A stretch of 17,197 nucleotides of DNA from contig JALQUJ010000110.1 of NCBI GenBank assembly GCA_023263825.1, positions 1 through 17,197 of the forward strand, given 5' to 3'. Below, piece after piece: positions 13,676 through 17,197 of the stretch. A program made the position numbers and the translations under genes. The stretch's first letter is position 1. Every line of letters begins with the position of its first letter. The notes under the pieces were generated by a model that made no database searches, was not told the DNA's origin, and worked only from the letters and a program-made list of their open reading frames with translations. The DNA comes from Porticoccus sp. (lineage in GTDB: Bacteria; Pseudomonadota; Gammaproteobacteria; Pseudomonadales; Porticoccaceae).

Positions 13676-15880
13676 ATGAGTAATTCTTCAATAGCTAACC
13701 CCTCGACTAACTCCGTTGATGAGCGAGTAGACGTGAGCGGACTACAAGTTGCTCGTTCAATTTATGATTTGGTAAAACAGGATATTATTCCTGGAACAGA
13801 TGTAGATGTAGATGCTTTCTGGCAATCATTTGCGTCTATTATTACTAACTTTGGCAAACAGAATCGTGAGCTCCTTGCCAAGCGCGATGCTTTACAGGCA
13901 CAAATTGATAATTGGCATCAGCAACGTGCTGGGCAAGCCCTTGATCAAGCCGAATACAAAGCTTTCTTGCAAGAAATTGGTTATTTAGTTGCAGAGGGCG
14001 ACGATTTTAATATTACAACGACGAATGTGGACCCTGAAATTGCAGATCAAGCAGGTCCTCAACTTGTTGTTCCTGTGATGAATGCACGCTTTGCACTGAA
14101 TGCGGCGAATGCACGTTGGGGCAGTCTCTACGATGCTCTTTATGGTACTGATGTTCTCCCGGAAACAGACGGTGCAGAAAAAACTGCCGGGTATAATCCA
14201 AAACGTGGTGCCAAAGCCATTGAATACGGTAGAACACTACTTGATCAAGCCGCGCCACTGGCTAAAGGGTCTCACCATGATGCTATTCAATATACCATTG
14301 CAGATGGTCAGTTGCAGGTTCGTTTAAATGATGAATCCGAGATAGGTTTAGCGAATGCTGAACAACTTGCAGGTTATCAAGGTTCCGCAGAAAACCCTGA
14401 ATCTATTTTAATTAAAAACAATAGGTTACATATAGAAGTTCAGGTAGATCATAATAGTCAAATTGGTGCTAATGATCCCGCTGGTATTAAAGATATCCTG
14501 ATGGAGGCGGCGCTGACGACCATTATGGACTGTGAAGATTCTGTAGCTGCCGTTGATGCAGACGATAAAGCATTAATTTACAGCAACTGGTTAGGCCTGA
14601 TGAAAGGCAATCTGGAAGAAACCCTGGAAAAGGGTGGAAAAACCATTGTTCGTAAAATGAACCCGGACCGCCAATATAATACGTCAAGTGGGACTACCCT
14701 TGTGTTGCCGGGCCGTAGTCTGCTGTTTGTACGTAACGTTGGCCACCTTATGACCAACCCTGCCATTCTAGATGCTGAAGGTAATGAAGTACCTGAAGGT
14801 ATTATGGACGCTATGTTGACCAGTCTGATTTCGATTCACGATATCAAAGGAAATGGCAAATATCGTAACAGTAAAACGGGTAGCATTTATATTGTTAAAC
14901 CCAAAATGCACGGTCCAGAAGAAGTAGCGTTCACCAATGCATTGTTTGATGCCGTTGAAGATGCCCTGGAATTAGACCGCAATACCATAAAAGTGGGCAT
15001 TATGGACGAAGAACGTCGTACGTCAGTCAACTTGAAAGAATGTATCCGTGCAGCCAGTGAACGTGTGGTATTTATCAATACCGGATTCCTGGATCGTACC
15101 GGTGATGAAATCCACACCAGCATGGAGGCAGGACCTTTTGCACCAAAAGGTCAGCTGAAAACCATGAAATGGATTACAGCCTATGAAGATCAAAATGTTG
15201 ATGTAGGCCTGGTCTGTGGTCTTAAAGGTAAGGCACAAATTGGTAAAGGTATGTGGCCTGTACCTGAAAATATGGCCGATATGATGGAAGCTAAAATTGG
15301 TCACCCAATGGCAGGTGCTAATACTGCATGGGTTCCTTCACCGACGGCAGCTACTCTCCATGCACTGCATTATCACCAAGTCGATGTATTTGCTCGTCAG
15401 CAAGAGTTGACCACACGTTCGCCAGCTAGTGTCGATGACATTCTGACGATACCTCTTCTGGAAGGTGAACTCACAGTAGATGAGATCCAAAAAGAACTCG
15501 ATAACAACGCTCAGGGTATTCTCGGTTACGTTGTTCGTTGGGTAGAGCAGGGTGTTGGCTGTTCTAAAGTGCCGGATATTAATAACGTTGGCTTGATGGA
15601 AGACCGTGCAACATTACGTATTTCCAGCCAACATATTGCCAACTGGTTGCGCCATGGCATCTGTGCAGAAGACCAAGTAATGGAAACCATGAAGCGTATG
15701 GCTGCTGTCGTAGATGGCCAAAATGCGGGGGATCCACTTTATCGTAATATGGCACCTAACTTTGATCAAAGCGTTGCTTTTGCCGCGGCTTGTGACTTGG
15801 TATTTAAAGGTGCTGAACAGCCGAGTGGTTACACTGAGCCGTTGCTGCATGCTTACCGACAAAAAGCAAAACTACAGTAA
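13676..15880 (+). CDS. glcB: Malate synthase G
   Basis: A 734-residue malate synthase of the large, monomeric G type, condensing glyoxylate with acetyl-CoA to malate. Visible blocks are TTIMDCEDSVAAVDADDK (acidic metal and substrate region), KPKMHGPEEVAFT, GIMDEERRTSVNLKECI, FINTGFLDRTGDE and GLMEDRATLRISSQHIANWL, in which Asp643 corresponds to the catalytic base (Asp631 in E. coli). The length is about ten residues above the usual 723, all at the N-terminus (MSNSSIANPSTNSVDE). AAAGG at 13664-13668, seven bases before ATG, supports the start. Together with aceA it completes the glyoxylate shunt. E. coli uses the G form mainly for glycolate growth, but many Pseudomonas-like bacteria have it as their only malate synthase. 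Confidence 0.97.
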   Translation: MSNSSIANPSTNSVDERVDVSGLQVARSIYDLVKQDIIPGTDVDVDAFWQSFASIITNFGKQNRELLAKRDALQAQIDNWHQQRAGQALDQAEYKAFLQEIGYLVAEGDDFNITTTNVDPEIADQAGPQLVVPVMNARFALNAANARWGSLYDALYGTDVLPETDGAEKTAGYNPKRGAKAIEYGRTLLDQAAPLAKGSHHDAIQYTIADGQLQVRLNDESEIGLANAEQLAGYQGSAENPESILIKNNRLHIEVQVDHNSQIGANDPAGIKDILMEAALTTIMDCEDSVAAVDADDKALIYSNWLGLMKGNLEETLEKGGKTIVRKMNPDRQYNTSSGTTLVLPGRSLLFVRNVGHLMTNPAILDAEGNEVPEGIMDAMLTSLISIHDIKGNGKYRNSKTGSIYIVKPKMHGPEEVAFTNALFDAVEDALELDRNTIKVGIMDEERRTSVNLKECIRAASERVVFINTGFLDRTGDEIHTSMEAGPFAPKGQLKTMKWITAYEDQNVDVGLVCGLKGKAQIGKGMWPVPENMADMMEAKIGHPMAGANTAWVPSPTAATLHALHYHQVDVFARQQELTTRSPASVDDILTIPLLEGELTVDEIQKELDNNAQGILGYVVRWVEQGVGCSKVPDINNVGLMEDRATLRISSQHIANWLRHGICAEDQVMETMKRMAAVVDGQNAGDPLYRNMAPNFDQSVAFAAACDLVFKGAEQPSGYTEPLLHAYRQKAKLQ

Positions 15881-15931
15881 AAGTATTAATAGAATAGGCG
15901 TTATGGGTAAAGTCTCTGATGCCTAGTACAT

Positions 15932-15966
15932 AAAAAAACCGGAGCCGATAAAGCTCCGGTTTTTTT
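15932..15966. terminator. Bidirectional intrinsic terminator between malate synthase G and the GNAT gene
   Basis: ACCGGAGC (15938-15945) and GCTCCGGT (15953-15960) pair perfectly around CGATAAA, with seven A before and seven T after. It is a clean Rho-independent terminator for both convergent genes, ending 15 bp before the GNAT gene's stop codon. Confidence 0.93.
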
Positions 15967-15980
15967 AGATGTGTAATGGA

Positions 15981-16952
15981 TCATATGTATAAACGCCTTG
16001 ATTCAGGGTCAACTTTCCCTTCGCTCCATAAGGCCTCAAAATTTTCGACAAGAGCTGCAGCCTCCATGGGCGCATGAAGTGTTGCATAGCCGATATAGCG
16101 TTCTGGTTCTTGTTTGTAGAGGATAGCTGTCTTATCGATAACCATAAACTCTGAATGTAGGCAGGCCTCTTTACTATCAAATTTTTTGATTTGTATTCGG
16201 CTTGGCAAACGACGGCATAACTCATGTAATTGATTAGGATGGTTAATGACGTGGAATAAGTCTTTTACCAGGATTTTTACCTGGGCTGATGGGTGATTTG
16301 TAGCAAAGGTATAAATTGCATCACAAAATTGGTCATTGCTATAAAGGGCTGAATCTAGACGTTGACTGAATATACGTATTTCTCTTTGTGCACGCTGGAT
16401 GAGTTTTTCAGCATAGTCTCGAAAGGTATCAACATTATCAATGCTGTTTCTTAATCGATCTTCATCACTTATTTCTGACAACACAGATTGCGGTGAATGA
16501 TCAATATAATTATGTAAGTCCAATCGCATGATTTTGTGAGGAATTCCAGCATCCATGAAAGGTTCGCCTTCAGGAATAAATCCAAAATTCTCATAAAAGG
16601 GGGTAGCCTTTATTTGTGCATTGAGAAACAACTGGTCCATTCCTTTGGTAATTGCATAGCGAATCATATGCCGCATTAATGAGGATCCTACACCCTGATT
16701 TCGAAATTCTTTAAGTACGGCCATTCTGCCAACATGGCCATTACTTAACATTCGAGAAGTTGCCATGGCTATATCATCTGGCCCGTATGCCAGCCAATGA
16801 ATAGCATTTACATCCTCATCATCGATCTCGTCACTTTTAGGGACTTGCTGTTCATCAACAAATACTTGATACCGAATCGCTGTTAAGACCTCACTGGAGA
16901 TTTGCCAGCTCGTTTGCTCGATCTCAATGGGAAAATAATCAACAGTTTCCAT
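15981..16952 (-). CDS. GNAT acetyltransferase fused to a degenerate PLD-like domain
   Basis: A 323-residue two-domain cytoplasmic protein. Residues about 10-147 form a GNAT domain of the ElaA/YjcF type: RYQVFVDEQQVP, the acetyl-CoA loop RNQGVG at 84-89 after GRMAVL, and FYENFGF at 119-125. Residues about 165-323 form a second domain with FRDYAEKLIQRAQREIRIFSQ, VKILVKD and HSEFMVID at 266-273. The latter fits the phospholipase D HxKx4D pattern with Glu in place of Lys, so a PLD-like fold without normal catalysis is likely. Gammaproteobacteria carry similar uncharacterised fusions. The acetyl acceptor is unknown. The start ATG 16952 has only a weak purine stretch upstream. It converges on malate synthase G across a strong terminator. 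Confidence 0.8.
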   Translation of the reverse strand: METVDYFPIEIEQTSWQISSEVLTAIRYQVFVDEQQVPKSDEIDDEDVNAIHWLAYGPDDIAMATSRMLSNGHVGRMAVLKEFRNQGVGSSLMRHMIRYAITKGMDQLFLNAQIKATPFYENFGFIPEGEPFMDAGIPHKIMRLDLHNYIDHSPQSVLSEISDEDRLRNSIDNVDTFRDYAEKLIQRAQREIRIFSQRLDSALYSNDQFCDAIYTFATNHPSAQVKILVKDLFHVINHPNQLHELCRRLPSRIQIKKFDSKEACLHSEFMVIDKTAILYKQEPERYIGYATLHAPMEAAALVENFEALWSEGKVDPESRRLYI

Positions 16953-17100
16953 AATGTTTCTCTTTGCTATAGCATTTCTCTTAACTAGTTCAGATTTACC
17001 ATGCTTTCTTAGATACAGTCATACTCGATGTTGCCATGATATGAAACTCATATTATGTAACTATCTATTTAAGAATGTCTGTCACGGAGTTTATGCATTG
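16953..17100. other. Intergenic stretch before the GGT remnant
   Basis: An AT-rich segment that must contain the GNAT gene promoter on the minus strand. I see no RNA gene, clear terminator or repeat. On the plus strand an ATG at 17041 begins a frame that reads into the GGT remnant. Confidence 0.4.
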
Positions 17101-17197
17101 ATTGTTTTTAAAACAAAAGATAATGGCTTAACTGAAAAACGACCTGTGATGGCGACGGGCAGCCCTAGAGGCAGCACAATCATTACTGTCGTCCTTC
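17101..17197 (+). pseudogene. 5'-truncated gamma-glutamyltransferase remnant, continuing off the window
   Basis: The frame from 17101 reads IVFKTKDNGLTEKRPVMA, then TGSPRGSTIITVVL, and runs off the edge. It resembles the small subunit of gamma-glutamyltranspeptidase, where (P)TIVFK...LVTGSPGGSRIITTVLQ contains the oxyanion-hole Gly pair; here the first Gly is Arg. The expected upstream parts (catalytic Thr, PGKRPLSSM) are absent in all three forward frames of 16953-17100. The frame itself is open back to an ATG at 17041, giving about 20 unrelated codons. Most likely this is a truncated, decaying ggt fragment; how much remains to the right is unknown. Confidence 0.55.

Noticed and set aside
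1..17197. CRISPR array, tRNA or rRNA genes, insertion sequences or prophage genes
   Set aside because: No regular repeat-spacer pattern, cloverleaf or rRNA-like stretch, transposase or phage gene was seen on either strand by eye.

Overview
The window looks like chromosomal sequence from a moderately AT-rich gammaproteobacterium, probably a marine or environmental relative of the Pseudomonas group. The basis is gene types read by eye: a ThrH-type phosphoserine phosphatase, an assimilatory APS reductase with four Fe-S cysteines, a long (532-residue) isocitrate lyase, malate synthase G, RraA and a gammaproteobacterial CysB. No rRNA, tRNA, CRISPR array, insertion sequence or phage module was seen. 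The assignment is inference from family resemblance; no search was run.

Layout. (1) Positions 1-2511: the C-terminal end of a D-cysteine desulfhydrase/ACC deaminase-type PLP enzyme, translationally coupled (ATGA overlap) to an AGCS sodium:alanine symporter, then a cytosolic-type 5'-nucleotidase. (2) Positions 2540-5757: a sulfur block with a TauE/SafE-type exporter divergent from cysB, then, facing cysB, APS reductase (cysH) and a small CxxC thioredoxin-like protein. A 20-codon upstream ORF overlaps the cysH start. (3) Positions 5964-8068: thrH, divergent from cysH, and convergent pabB. (4) Positions 8274-9733: a small Rieske protein, rraA, then two degraded haem-protein genes: a stub resembling the last helix of cytochrome b561, and a lipoprotein cytochrome c with an in-frame TAA just after its signal peptide. 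(5) Positions 9948-10523: an isolated, terminator-flanked protein with ADP-ribosyltransferase-like motifs, the least explained intact gene here. (6) Positions 10749-15880: a glyoxylate-shunt cluster of aceA, a divergent LysR regulator and malate synthase G. (7) Positions 15981-17197: a GNAT acetyltransferase fused to a PLD-like domain with a degenerate HxKx4D motif, then the start of a 5'-truncated gamma-glutamyltransferase remnant running off the window.

How it works together. The PLP enzyme, TauE, CysB, APS reductase, the thioredoxin-like protein and ThrH (serine supply) all touch sulfur or cysteine metabolism, so the first third may be a loose cysteine/sulfur neighbourhood. AceA and malate synthase G form the complete glyoxylate bypass, with a plausible local regulator between them. 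Convergent or tail-to-tail boundaries mostly carry hairpins, two of them classic T-tract terminators that also read in both directions. Most of the window is housekeeping. The unusual content is the decaying haem genes, the truncated GGT, the cysH leader ORF, the ART-like gene and the GNAT-PLD fusion. No convincing new multi-gene system was found.
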